The notes beneath the pieces are model-generated. The model saw nothing but the letters and a program-made list of their open reading frames with translations, had not been told where the DNA came from and did no database searches. From JAYQUR01 sp038133505 (GTDB taxonomy: Bacteria > Pseudomonadota > Alphaproteobacteria > MPNO01 > UBA830): a DNA stretch of 30,378 nt. A program made the translations under genes and the position numbers. Shown in pieces: positions 15,805 through 24,258 of the stretch (within the stretch, counting starts at the first letter, position 1; each line of letters opens with the position of its first letter). Location: contig JAYPTI010000018.1 in assembly GCA_038133505.1 (NCBI GenBank), positions 1-30,378 of the forward strand, read 5' to 3'.

Positions 15805-17474
15805 TCCGCCGGCGCAATCGGCAGCAGCAGGCGCGACGGGTGCTTCGCGCTGTGCCAGAACGTGTCGGTGCCGACCTTGTAATAGATGTACTGGTGGGTG
15901 AAGAGGCTGTCGGTCAGGGGCGAGTCGCCGTTCAGGATCTCGAGCCGGATGCGGTGGCCGGCCTTGAACAGGTGCGCGCAGGGCATGATTTCGATCTCGA
16001 ACTTGTAGACTTCTCCGGGCTCGATCGGCTGCGGGCTGGTGTGGGTATAGATCGGCCGGTGCTTCGTGCTGCGCCCCTCGTCCTTCTCGCGGTGCGACGC
16101 GCGCAGCCAGCCCTTCGAGACCACGGTCGAAGCCGGTTGCAACCCCTTCTTGCGGTCTTCCGCGTCCTGCGGCGCCTGGTCGGACAGTTTCACGAAGAAA
16201 TCGCAGTCGGGCTGGGATGACGAGGCGTAGAGCTCGAGCACGACGGGCCCGGCGATTTCCGTATCGCGCGCCAGCGCCTCCGTCGTGAAGGTCAGCGCGC
16301 CGCGCAGCGGGTCCGGTCCCTGCGGGCCCATCGCGACCGTGCCGCGCAGCCAGCTGGGGTTCGGGTAGTCGTAGGACGTGGAGCCGCCATTGGCGGCGGG
16401 CTTTTCGGTCGTCAGCGAGCCGTCGTTGAGCGACGTGATGCTCTTTGAGCCTTTTTTGTTGAGATAATAGGAGCGATACCGCGCCTTCGGCAGCGGCCAC
16501 TCCTCCTCCTCGCGCCACTCACCGCGGCCGGTGACGTACAGCCGCACGTTCGGCCGCTCCTCGTAGCCGTTCTTCTTTCCCTTCAGGTAATAATCGTAGA
16601 ACGGCAGCAGCTCGGTCTCGTGATAGGAGATGTGATCGAACTGGTCGTGCGCTTCGAACACGTCCTTCGCACCGGTGACGACCAGCTTCTTCGGCGCCTT
16701 CACGTCCTCGTAGCCGAGGATGTTGCCGCGGAGATGCAGGCCCATCTTGCCCCAGTGGCCGATGGACAGCACCGGCACCTCGATCTGGTCGAGCCGTTCC
16801 CACGCACAGCGCTCGCGCCACCAGTCGTCGTAGGTCTGATGCCGGGTCATCTCGCCGGCGAGATCGAGCGGGAAGTCCTTGCCGCCCGGCCCGTTCGCCG
16901 CGCGGTGCAGGTTGTTGACGCGGACGTGCTGGTACCACCACGGCATGAAGTCGCAATAGATGCCGCCGTGATACATCGTGCCGCGATACATATCGACCGA
17001 GCCGTCATAGGGCGCGATGCATTTCAGGCTCGGCGGGTTGACGATGCCCATGAACCATTGCGTCCAGGCGTAGTAGGACTGGCCGAGCCCTCCCACGTTG
17101 CCGTCGCACCAGTCGCGCGCCGCGACCCATTCGATGCACTCGTAGAGATCGAGCTGCTCCTCGTAGTCGAGCAGGTTGTAGACGCCGTCCGATGCGCCGG
17201 TGCCGCGCACGTCGATATGGACGTAGGCGTAGCCGTGATCGCGGACGTACCATTCCACCGGCCCGACCTCGCGCCACAGGAACAGCGTCGAGTGCGGCAG
17301 GTCGTCGGTTTCGAACTGGTAGGGCGAGGCGGCGAACAGGGCGGGAAACTTGCCGGGCGCATCCGGCCGGTAGATCCGGGCGGCAATCCGCACGCCATCG
17401 CGCATGGTGATGAAGATCGGCTCCTCGACCTTCATGTCGTAGCGTTTTTTCGCTGCCTTGGGTTTTCTGGCCAT
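15801..17474 (-). CDS. CocE/NonD family alpha/beta hydrolase (S15 peptidase-like)
   Basis: A 557-residue hydrolase related to cocaine esterase, glutaryl-7-ACA acylase and X-Pro dipeptidyl-peptidase. The N-terminal domain starts IFITMRDGVRIAARIYRP. AYVHIDVRGTGASDGVYN is the oxyanion strand region, and GLGQSYYAW carries the presumed nucleophile Ser133. The C-terminal half (from about residue 380) contains DTEIAGPVVLELYASSSQPD and GHRIRLEILNGDSP, which mark the jelly-roll domain of this family. It cleaves an ester or amide bond. No signal peptide is present; the N-terminus is basic (ARKPKAAKKR). GGGAG precedes the ATG. It is the last gene of an operon with a TRAP transporter and an FAH hydrolase, which suggests hydrolysis of the imported compound. 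Confidence 0.92.
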   Translation of the reverse strand: MARKPKAAKKRYDMKVEEPIFITMRDGVRIAARIYRPDAPGKFPALFAASPYQFETDDLPHSTLFLWREVGPVEWYVRDHGYAYVHIDVRGTGASDGVYNLLDYEEQLDLYECIEWVAARDWCDGNVGGLGQSYYAWTQWFMGIVNPPSLKCIAPYDGSVDMYRGTMYHGGIYCDFMPWWYQHVRVNNLHRAANGPGGKDFPLDLAGEMTRHQTYDDWWRERCAWERLDQIEVPVLSIGHWGKMGLHLRGNILGYEDVKAPKKLVVTGAKDVFEAHDQFDHISYHETELLPFYDYYLKGKKNGYEERPNVRLYVTGRGEWREEEEWPLPKARYRSYYLNKKGSKSITSLNDGSLTTEKPAANGGSTSYDYPNPSWLRGTVAMGPQGPDPLRGALTFTTEALARDTEIAGPVVLELYASSSQPDCDFFVKLSDQAPQDAEDRKKGLQPASTVVSKGWLRASHREKDEGRSTKHRPIYTHTSPQPIEPGEVYKFEIEIMPCAHLFKAGHRIRLEILNGDSPLTDSLFTHQYIYYKVGTDTFWHSAKHPSRLLLPIAPAD

Positions 17475-17509
17475 TGTGTCTCCCTCGGCGTCCGAAAGCG
17501 CCTTCTAAA

Positions 17510-18457
17510 TCACGCCAGCGTATTCCTGAGGATGCCGATCCCTTCGCATTCCACCTCGACCGTGTCGCCGGCATGCATAAACACCTGCGGGTTGCGGCCG
17601 ACGCCGACGCCCGACGGCGAGCCGGTCGTGACGAAATCGCCGGGATGGAACCGGTACCATTGCGAGTAATAGGCGACGACCTCGGCGATCTTGAAGATCA
17701 GATCGTCGGTCTTGGTGTCCTGCATCACTTCGCCGTTAAGGCGCGTCTGCAGATGCAGGTCGTACGGGTCGGCGATCTCGTCCTTGGTGACGATCACGGG
17801 GCCGCACGGCGTAAAGCCCGGCAGGTTCTTGCCCATGATGTTGCGTTCCCAGCCGTGGATCGGCCCGAACGGCGGCTCGCCCGCCTTGATGTCGGGGATC
17901 CAGTCGCGCGCGGAGACGTCGTTGGCGATGGTGTAGCCCATAACATAGTCCATCGCCTCGGCCTCGCTGACCCGGTGGCACTCGCGGCCGAACACGAAGC
18001 AGAACTCGCCTTCGTAGTCGATCATGTCGGGCGCCTGTGCCGGCACGGGGATCGCCTTGCCGGGACCGAGCAGCGAGTCGCGCGTCTTGATGAAACCCGC
18101 CGGGTGCTTCGGCCGCGGCGTGTTGCCCATTTCGGCGAGATGGCGGCCGTAGTTCATGCCGACCGAGAAGATCAGCCAAGGATCGGGGATCGGCGGCGCC
18201 AGCGGCGTGTCGTCGAAGGCGCTGAGCGAGCCCGAAACGGCGTCGAGGTTCGCTTCCGCGGCCCCGGCGATCTTCCTGACGGCCTCGAGCCCGTCGTCGC
18301 CGCGTTCGAGGATTTCCCGCACGGAGGACGGCCGCCAGCCGCCGATCACGGCGTCTGGCGCGGTTGCGAGATCGAGGACCTGTCCGTCGCCGACCAGAAC
18401 GCCGGGATGGCCCGCCGCGTAGTCCCCGGCGGCGGAATCGATGGTAAGCAGCTTCAC
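17510..18457 (-). CDS. Fumarylacetoacetate hydrolase (FAH) family protein
   Basis: A 315-residue protein with the FAH catalytic domain in the C-terminal 220 residues. FSVGMNYGRHLAEMGN opens the domain. IDYEGEFCFVFGRE gives metal ligands Glu149 and Glu151, and YTIANDVSARDW gives Asp180. TTGSPSGVGVGRNPQ and VEVECEGIGILRN close the family pattern. Members hydrolyse C-C bonds of acylpyruvates, decarboxylate oxaloacetate-like acids or hydrate dienoates, using Mg2+ or Ca2+. Which reaction applies cannot be told from sequence. The gene lies 28 bp after the TRAP permease and 35 bp before the CocE hydrolase, so all should be expressed together. Confidence 0.94.
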   Translation of the reverse strand: MKLLTIDSAAGDYAAGHPGVLVGDGQVLDLATAPDAVIGGWRPSSVREILERGDDGLEAVRKIAGAAEANLDAVSGSLSAFDDTPLAPPIPDPWLIFSVGMNYGRHLAEMGNTPRPKHPAGFIKTRDSLLGPGKAIPVPAQAPDMIDYEGEFCFVFGRECHRVSEAEAMDYVMGYTIANDVSARDWIPDIKAGEPPFGPIHGWERNIMGKNLPGFTPCGPVIVTKDEIADPYDLHLQTRLNGEVMQDTKTDDLIFKIAEVVAYYSQWYRFHPGDFVTTGSPSGVGVGRNPQVFMHAGDTVEVECEGIGILRNTLA

Positions 18458-18485
18458 GTTGTTTCTCCCGAGTGAAGGGCGGCGG

Positions 18486-20444
18486 TCAGTAGACCAGGAT
18501 GGTTGCGAGATCCGGAACCAGGACGACGATAAGCAGAACGATCAGCATCGTGACCGCAAACGGCAACGCGCCCCAGAAGACGTCCTCGATCTTGATCCGG
18601 TCGTCCTGCAGGTTGTTGTGTATGACGAAACACGCGAGTCCCAATGGCGGCGTCAGCAGGCCGATCTCGACGGCGATGATGGTGATGATGCCGAACCAGA
18701 CGAGATCGATGCCGAACGGCGCCATCGCCGGCACCGCAAGCGGCACCGTGATCAGCATGATAGAGCCGGCATCGAGGATCGTGCCCATCAGGACGATCGC
18801 GATGATGTAGATCGCAAGCAGGCCTGCAAGCCCGAGGCCGGAAGCCTCGATATAGGATTCCATGATATTGGGGATACCGGTGATCGCGATCATCCGCGAA
18901 TAGATGTGCGCGGACACCAGCAGGAAACAGATCGCCGCGGTGACGTGGCCCGTTTCCGACAACGCCTGCCACAATGTGTGGCGCGTCAACGCGCCCTTGA
19001 ACCAGGTGAGCGCCAGCGCGCCCAACGCGCCGATGCCGCCGGCCTCGGTCGCGGTGAAGACGCCGCCATAGATGCCGCCGAGCACGAGGGCGATCAACAG
19101 CACGATGGGAAGGCTTTTGCGCGCCGCCTCAAGCCCGCTCATCATCGCCTCGCGCTTGTTGTTGAGCGCTTCGGACGTGCCGACCTTGTCGGGGAAACGG
19201 TGCGCCAGGAACCAGATCAGGATGCAGTAGGCGAGGGTCAGGACGAGGCCCGGAATGATGCCGGCGATGAAAAGGTCGCCGATCGACACTTCGGCGAGGA
19301 TGCCGAAGATGATCAGCAGCAGGCTCGGCGGGATCAGCATGCCGAGAACCGACGAGCCGGCCACGACGCCGACCGAGAAGCGCGGCCGGTATCCGAGCCG
19401 CAGCATTTCCGGCACGGCGACCTTCGTGAAGACCGAGGCCGATGCGATCGACGTGCCGGTCACCGCGGCGAATACCGCGTTGGCGCCGACCGTGGCGGTG
19501 CCGAGACCGCCCTTGAACTTGCGGAAGATGTGGTTGGCGACATCGTACGTGTCGGTCCCGATCCCCGAGACGCTGACCAGCAGGCCCATCAGAACGAACA
19601 GCGGGATCACGCCGAATTCGTATTCCTGCATGCTCTCGCCGATGGACAATGCCAGCAGGTGGCCCGCGATATCGGGATTGTCGCGCACCACAAGCATGCA
19701 GACGAAGGAGATCAGCGCCAGCGCGACACCGACATGGACGCCGATATAGACGAAGATCAGCACGAACACGATCGAGACGACGCCGACGCCGGCGTCTGAA
19801 ATCTCGGTAAAGCGGCCGAGAGCGTAGACGACGGCGGCGAAGATCGCCGCCCACAGCATCACGCGCGCGATCCGCCCGCTTTCGAACGTCTTTGCCCGCC
19901 GCATGGCGAGAAGCTCGGTGATGCCGGAGAGCATCGATCTGCCGAACTGCACGCAGCAGAACGACGCGCCGACGAGGATAAGCAGCTTGAACGGCCAGGA
20001 CGGCAGGGCGAAATCGCCCTCCAGCCCTTCGTAGGTGCCGCGTTGCCAGACCTTAACGAGCGTCGGGACCGTGTAGTAGAAGACGACCGCCATCAGGAAC
20101 AGCCCGAGGGCGTCGTAGACGGTATGGAGCGTCAGCCCGAGCGACCGCTGCTTGTCCAGCAGCCGGGCGAGCAGGATATCGGAGCGCGTCAGCCTGCCGC
20201 TCCGGATCGCCGCCGGCAACTGCAGGAAGACGATCATCAGGATCGACAGTTCGACGAGCAGCGGCACGCCGTCGATCGGCGCGTTGAACAGGAAACGTCC
20301 GAAAACGTCCGCGCTCAACAGCAGCATGATGCAGAAGATCCAGGCGCTGCCGCCGGCGTTGAACACCGAAACGAGCCCGTCGAACGTCCTGACGACGATC
20401 GAGGGCTGCGTTTCAGGCACAGTTTGGGTATCGACTTCGGCCAT
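18486..20444 (-). CDS. TRAP transporter fused permease DctQM
   Basis: A 652-residue fusion of the small and large TRAP permease subunits. Residues about 30-190 form the DctQ part, with LLLSADVFGRFLFNAPIDGV as its signature. From about residue 215 the DctM part follows, with FKGGLGTATVGANAVFAAVT, SSVLGMLIPPSLLLIIFGIL, and later FTATEAGGIGALGALAL and EIGLLTPPLGLACFVI. The fused arrangement resembles SiaQM-type transporters and differs from the separate DctQ/DctM pair at 8930-10835. It lies 35 bp after the gene for its binding protein and feeds into FAH and CocE hydrolase genes. Confidence 0.95.
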   Translation of the reverse strand: MAEVDTQTVPETQPSIVVRTFDGLVSVFNAGGSAWIFCIMLLLSADVFGRFLFNAPIDGVPLLVELSILMIVFLQLPAAIRSGRLTRSDILLARLLDKQRSLGLTLHTVYDALGLFLMAVVFYYTVPTLVKVWQRGTYEGLEGDFALPSWPFKLLILVGASFCCVQFGRSMLSGITELLAMRRAKTFESGRIARVMLWAAIFAAVVYALGRFTEISDAGVGVVSIVFVLIFVYIGVHVGVALALISFVCMLVVRDNPDIAGHLLALSIGESMQEYEFGVIPLFVLMGLLVSVSGIGTDTYDVANHIFRKFKGGLGTATVGANAVFAAVTGTSIASASVFTKVAVPEMLRLGYRPRFSVGVVAGSSVLGMLIPPSLLLIIFGILAEVSIGDLFIAGIIPGLVLTLAYCILIWFLAHRFPDKVGTSEALNNKREAMMSGLEAARKSLPIVLLIALVLGGIYGGVFTATEAGGIGALGALALTWFKGALTRHTLWQALSETGHVTAAICFLLVSAHIYSRMIAITGIPNIMESYIEASGLGLAGLLAIYIIAIVLMGTILDAGSIMLITVPLAVPAMAPFGIDLVWFGIITIIAVEIGLLTPPLGLACFVIHNNLQDDRIKIEDVFWGALPFAVTMLIVLLIVVLVPDLATILVY

Positions 20445-20479
20445 GGGCCGGTCCGTGCGCTATATGCGCGGGCTAGCCG

Positions 20480-21550
20480 CTATTCGGTGTCCCAGTTGCG
20501 GGCGAAGGTGATCTTCCGGGCGCGAAGCTCGTCCATGAAGGCTTTCATGATCTTCGTGCCGGGCTGACCCTTCTCGTCGAGCCGGTCCGCCCATTCCTTC
20601 GCGATGTTCGGAAGCGTATTGGCCCACTTCTGGCGCTCGGCCTCGGGCAGCTTTCCGAACTTCACGCCGCGCTTCTTCATGATGCCGAGGAATTTGCCGC
20701 GCTTGGCGTCGTCCGCCTTATCCTGGTAGCCGACCCACTTGGCCGCCTCCTCGTGGATGATCTTGTGCGCATAGGACGGCAAGGACTTCCACGTGCTCGT
20801 ATTGAAGGTGATCGCGGACACGTTGCTCGGCCCGAAACTGACCTCCGTGAAGTACGGCGCCGCCGACCATGTCTTGTAGACGAACGAGAGAATCACGCTG
20901 ATCGGATACCCGTCGTACACGCCGTTCTTGATGTTCGTATAGGACTGCGCCATCGAGGAGTTGACCGAGACCGCGCCGGTACCGCGCAGCCACTGGCCGA
21001 ACGAACCGGATGAGCCCAGCTTGCGGTCCTTGATGTCCTCGAACTTCGTCACCGGAAATTTGGTGAACAGATGCATCGAGTCGTTGACGCCGCTCGTGAT
21101 GAACACCTGATTGTGCTTGGCGTAGGTGGCGTTCAGTTCCGGAATCTTGGCCCGCAGCGACTTGTCGATTTCGTCGAGCTGCGTCCGCGTCGCATCGAAG
21201 AACGGCATGTAGACCGAATAGGCCTCGAGCGGCAGGTTCGACGGCTCGAAGTTCTTGAGGATCAGGCCGGCGCCGCCGATGCCCTCTTCGACGGCCTCGA
21301 ACACCTCGGGGAATTTCGCGACGGTCTGCGAGTACGCGTGGTTCCACTTGATCTGAAGGTCGTGACCTTCGGCCTTGAGGCGCTCGTTGATCTTGACCGA
21401 CACGATGTCCTTGAACGTGCCGACGAACGTCACGGCAGGCGGGGGTCCGCCGACCACGGTGATTTCCATTTCTTTGGCGCTCGCCGGAACGGTGAACGCG
21501 ATGACCGCTGCGGCGGCCGCTGCCGTAATGGCGCGTGTATGAACTGACAT
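20480..21550 (-). CDS. TRAP transporter substrate-binding protein, divergent DctP type
   Basis: A 356-residue periplasmic protein with a signal peptide ending VPASA (cleavage near residue 25). Family features include EAVEEGIGGAGLI in lobe 1, PVTKFEDIKDRKLGSSGS at the lobe hinge and NIKNGVYDGYPIS, the equivalent of the L-x-x-G-x-x-D-G segment. The arginine that usually binds the ligand carboxylate (I-R in D-L-K-G-x-K-I-R) is Gly179 here, so ligand recognition must differ. GGGAGGA precedes the ATG by six to eight bases. It is the first gene of the TRAP-FAH-CocE operon, and a perfect 6+6 palindrome lies 30 bp upstream. Confidence 0.9.
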   Translation of the reverse strand: MSVHTRAITAAAAAAVIAFTVPASAKEMEITVVGGPPPAVTFVGTFKDIVSVKINERLKAEGHDLQIKWNHAYSQTVAKFPEVFEAVEEGIGGAGLILKNFEPSNLPLEAYSVYMPFFDATRTQLDEIDKSLRAKIPELNATYAKHNQVFITSGVNDSMHLFTKFPVTKFEDIKDRKLGSSGSFGQWLRGTGAVSVNSSMAQSYTNIKNGVYDGYPISVILSFVYKTWSAAPYFTEVSFGPSNVSAITFNTSTWKSLPSYAHKIIHEEAAKWVGYQDKADDAKRGKFLGIMKKRGVKFGKLPEAERQKWANTLPNIAKEWADRLDEKGQPGTKIMKAFMDELRARKITFARNWDTE

Positions 21551-21579
21551 TGCAGTCCTCCCTATTTATTTAGTTAGTT

Positions 21580-21593
21580 GTCTAATCTTAGAC
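21580..21593. promoter_or_regulatory. Operator-like perfect palindrome upstream of the TRAP-FAH-CocE operon
   Basis: GTCTAATCTTAGAC consists of two perfect 6-bp arms (GTCTAA/TTAGAC) around TC. It lies 30-43 bp upstream of the binding-protein start on the minus strand, in the gap before the divergent hydroxyacid oxidase gene. On the minus strand a TTTTCA ... 18 bp ... TAAGAT pair is possible, which would place the palindrome on the -10 region, as expected for a repressor site. Size and symmetry suit GntR-type regulators, but no regulator gene is present nearby. Confidence 0.55.
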
Positions 21594-21714
21594 CGACCGC
21601 CCCTGGCTTGAAAAGGGAAACCCTGTTGGCAACCGTCGGGATTCCGGGCAGATATCGTCCGAGATGAATCGTGCGGCGGAATCCTCGCCGCCGTCCAACG
21701 GGAGCACAGACAAA

Positions 21715-22809
21715 ATGGCGGACTCATACGCAACGATGCACGAAATCATCGTCGCCGCCCGCAATACAGCCAGCCGGTCGATCTGGAACTACGTCACCGG
21801 CGCCGCGGAAACCGAAACGACGCTTCGGCGCAATCGTCTCGGCCTCGACAGCCTCGCCCTGCGCCCGCGCATCCTGCGCGACGTGCGCGAAATAGACACC
21901 TCGACCACGTTCATGGGCCACAAGCTGCGCATCCCCTGCCTGCTCGCTCCCATCGGCTCGCTGCAGACGGTCACGCCCGACGGCACGGGCGGCGTCGCCG
22001 TCGCCAAGGCGGCGCAGGAATTCGGCACTATCAACCTTGTCAGCACCGTCACCGAGCCAACGCTGGAGGAAATCCAGGCCGCGACCGACCACCCGAAGAT
22101 CTTCCAGATCTACATCCGCGGCGACGAGGCCTGGGTCGACGATCTGATCGACCGGGCGCGCGACGCCGGCTACTCGGCGCTCTGTCTGACCGTCGATTCC
22201 GCCTATTACGGCCGGCGCGAACGCCAGCTCATCACCGGCTGGCGCCCGCCCAGCATCCAGCGCTACGGCGAGAACGTCCGCATCCATCAGGCGGGCCTGA
22301 CCTGGGAATGGATGGAGCGCATGCGCGAACGCGGCGGCCTGCCGTTCATCCTGAAGGGCATCCAGACCGCCGAGGACGCGGAGCTCGCGATCCAGCACGG
22401 CATCGACGTGATCTACGTCTCCAACCACGGCGGCCGTCAGCTCGACCAGGGCGACGCGACCGTCGAAATCCTGAAGGAGGTCGTGCCGGTCGCCAAGGGC
22501 AAGGCGCAGATCGTCGTCGACGGCGGGTTCGTCCGCGGCACCGACGTCCTCAAGGCCATCGCGCTCGGGGCCGACGCGGTCGGGCTCGGCCGCTTCCAGG
22601 GCTGGGCGCTCGCCGCCGGCGGCAAGGAAACGCTGGTCCGCGCGCTGGAGATCATGGAGGCCGAGATCAAGAATGCCATGGGCCTGATCGGCGTGTCTTC
22701 GCTCGACCAGATCGACGAAAGCTTCGTCAAGGAAGCCCGCGCCGCCGGCAACTCGCACGAGCTGTCTGCCTTCCCGTTCCTGCCGGAGGAGATACGGGGG
22801 CCGGCGTGA
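21715..22809 (+). CDS. FMN-dependent alpha-hydroxyacid oxidase/dehydrogenase
   Basis: A 364-residue barrel enzyme of the lactate/glycolate/mandelate oxidase family. LRPRILRDVREIDTSTTFMG and IPCLLAPIGSLQTVTPDG are N-terminal landmarks, LPFILKGIQTAEDAELAI carries the conserved Lys, SNHGGRQLD carries catalytic His238, and IVVDGGFVRGTDVLKAIALG binds the FMN phosphate. It oxidises a 2-hydroxyacid to the 2-oxoacid; oxidase and dehydrogenase cannot be separated by sequence alone. I chose ATG at 21715, after GGGAG, rather than 21664, because residues before MADSYATM are low-complexity and not conserved. It runs divergently from the TRAP-FAH-CocE operon, which may share its regulation. Its stop overlaps the next start (GTGA). 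Confidence 0.93.
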   Translation: MADSYATMHEIIVAARNTASRSIWNYVTGAAETETTLRRNRLGLDSLALRPRILRDVREIDTSTTFMGHKLRIPCLLAPIGSLQTVTPDGTGGVAVAKAAQEFGTINLVSTVTEPTLEEIQAATDHPKIFQIYIRGDEAWVDDLIDRARDAGYSALCLTVDSAYYGRRERQLITGWRPPSIQRYGENVRIHQAGLTWEWMERMRERGGLPFILKGIQTAEDAELAIQHGIDVIYVSNHGGRQLDQGDATVEILKEVVPVAKGKAQIVVDGGFVRGTDVLKAIALGADAVGLGRFQGWALAAGGKETLVRALEIMEAEIKNAMGLIGVSSLDQIDESFVKEARAAGNSHELSAFPFLPEEIRGPA

Positions 22810-23510
22810 ACCTCGTAATCAAAATTTTCGGTCGAACGATTGTCGCCCTGTATTGCGCCTTCACGTTCGCGGGCTGCGAAACGCCAAGTTTCGACGAGGG
22901 CGACAAAGCGTTTGGAAACAAGAATTATAGCGAGGCTTTGAAAATTTTCCGTCCGCTTGCAGAAGAAGGGCACGCTCCCTCTCAGCTTTATCTCGGGATC
23001 ATGCACGATGCAGGGTTGGGCGTCGAGATTGACAAAGACCAAGCTGAGAAGTGGACTAGAAACGCAGCCCAAAACGGCTTCAACGTCGCACAATTCCTCC
23101 TAGCTCAGGATCTTGTGGATCAGAAACGCCACAAGGAAGCTCGGGTGTGGCTTGAAAAGGCAGCAGCAACAGACCTCGCGCGCGCGCAAAGACTGCTAGC
23201 AATCATGCATCAAGCGGGTTGGGGCGGCCCCAAAGACGATGCCGCGGCCTTTCTTTGGTTTCGGCGCGCTGCCGACTTGGGAGATCCAGAGGCGCAGGCA
23301 CATCTTGGCTTGTCCTAAATGTCGGGCAAAGGTGTCGGCAGAGATCAAGTCGCAGCGCTGAAGTGGTTTTACATTTCCGCTTCATTCAATAACCCGCTGG
23401 GTATAGGTGGCGTCGACATGGTCGAAAACAGCCTCTCTGAAGCAGAAATTTTGCACGCAAAGTCGGAAGCTCGTGCCTGGTTAGAGAGATTCATCGGGCG
23501 TTCGAAATGA
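22806..23510 (+). pseudogene. Sel1-repeat lipoprotein gene with an in-frame TAA at codon 171
   Basis: Starting at GTG (22806, overlapping the previous stop), the frame encodes an N-terminal hydrophobic segment ending FAGCE (probable lipobox) and then Sel1/TPR-like repeats: AEEGHAPSQLYLGIMHDAG, ARVWLEKAAATDLARAQRLL, AAAFLWFRRAADLGDPEAQA. The frame stops with TAA at 23316-23318, immediately after HLGLS, and resumes without shift as MSGKGVGRDQVAALKWFYIS through to 23510. The stop sits exactly where the repeat consensus (L-G-x-x-Y-x-x-G-x-G-V) has Tyr, so one base change of TAT/TAC explains it. Without readthrough a 170-residue lipoprotein would still be made. GC is distinctly lower than in flanking genes, suggesting separate origin. 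Sel1 proteins are scaffold-like; the partner is unknown. Confidence 0.8.
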
Positions 23511-23595
23511 CCGCCAACTTGAGGCAACCCATTTACACGGATTTCATGCAGCGCTAGCGTTTCCACCTGAAGCAGACATCCGCCGGGAGGAAACA

Positions 23596-24114
23596 ATGGC
23601 CGACGTCGCAACCGAACCCCGGACCGGCTCCCATCTCAAACCGAAGCTGCTGTCGCACGGCACCGTCGAATGCCATGATCTCGGCGAGGCGAGGCGGTTC
23701 TACGAGGAATTTCTCGGCCTCGAGGTCACCCAGACCAGCGGCCGGTCGCTGATGCTGCGGCTCAACAGCACGACGACCATTGCCTGCGTCGAGACCCAGG
23801 GTGAGACGGCGGCCGGCATCTTCAGCCATTTCGGTCTCGATTTCGAAACCGAGGCGGACGTCGACAAGGCGTATGAAATCGCCGTCGCGCAAAAAGACAA
23901 TTACGGCATCAAGAAGGTTACCAAGCCGGTCCACCAGCACGGCACCTACGCGATGTACATCATCGACCGAGACGACAACTGGTGGGAGATCCTAACCAAT
24001 CCGGAGGGCGGTTATTCCTACGTCTTCGAGATGGAGGAAGACGACCGGAAGTGGGTCGAGCAGGATCGCGGCAAGGACCGGCAGGAACGCTGGCAGCGGT
24101 CGATGGGGGAATAA
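23596..24114 (+). CDS. VOC-superfamily (glyoxalase/dioxygenase-fold) protein
   Basis: A 172-residue protein with one pair of beta-alpha-beta-beta-beta modules. LSHGTVECHDLGEARRFYEE opens the first module with His21. SHFGLDFETEADVDKAYEIA opens the second with His78, and GTYAMYIIDRDDNWWEILT ends with Glu131. His, His and Glu at these positions fit the metal site of VOC enzymes, so a metal-dependent lyase, isomerase or ring-cleaving dioxygenase activity is possible, with the reaction unknown. GGGAGG precedes the ATG. It lies 85 bp after the Sel1 gene and may have its own promoter. The C-terminal 30 residues are highly charged. Confidence 0.88.
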   Translation: MADVATEPRTGSHLKPKLLSHGTVECHDLGEARRFYEEFLGLEVTQTSGRSLMLRLNSTTTIACVETQGETAAGIFSHFGLDFETEADVDKAYEIAVAQKDNYGIKKVTKPVHQHGTYAMYIIDRDDNWWEILTNPEGGYSYVFEMEEDDRKWVEQDRGKDRQERWQRSMGE

Positions 24115-24132
24115 GCCTCGGACGTCTCAAAA

Positions 24133-24223
24133 GGATGTCACCCTCGGGCTTGACCCGAGGGTCCATTTTTACGCGGCCGTGCGTTGGATTGGTGGATCCT
24201 CGGGTCAGGCCCGAGGATGACAT
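24133..24223. repeat. Paired REP-like palindromes of the CCTCGGG type
   Basis: Two palindromic units lie in inverted orientation. Unit 1 has arms CCCTCGGG (24141-24148) and CCCGAGGG (24154-24161); unit 2 has arms ATCCTCGGG (24196-24204) and CCCGAGGAT (24210-24218). Flanking bases also match when one unit is reversed (GATGTCA before unit 1, TGACAT after unit 2). It fills most of the gap between two convergent genes, where it may terminate both. Units of this sequence type are scattered through many alphaproteobacterial genomes. It is unrelated to the elements at 12859 and 30079. Confidence 0.85.
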
Positions 24224-24258
24224 GTTCCGTATCCGGCAAGAACGCGTCGCCGCCGCCC

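Noticed and set aside
18441..19799. 452-codon plus-strand frame across the DctQM permease
   Set aside because: It is an antisense shadow: extremely rich in Asp, Arg, Gln and His, opposite codons for hydrophobic residues.
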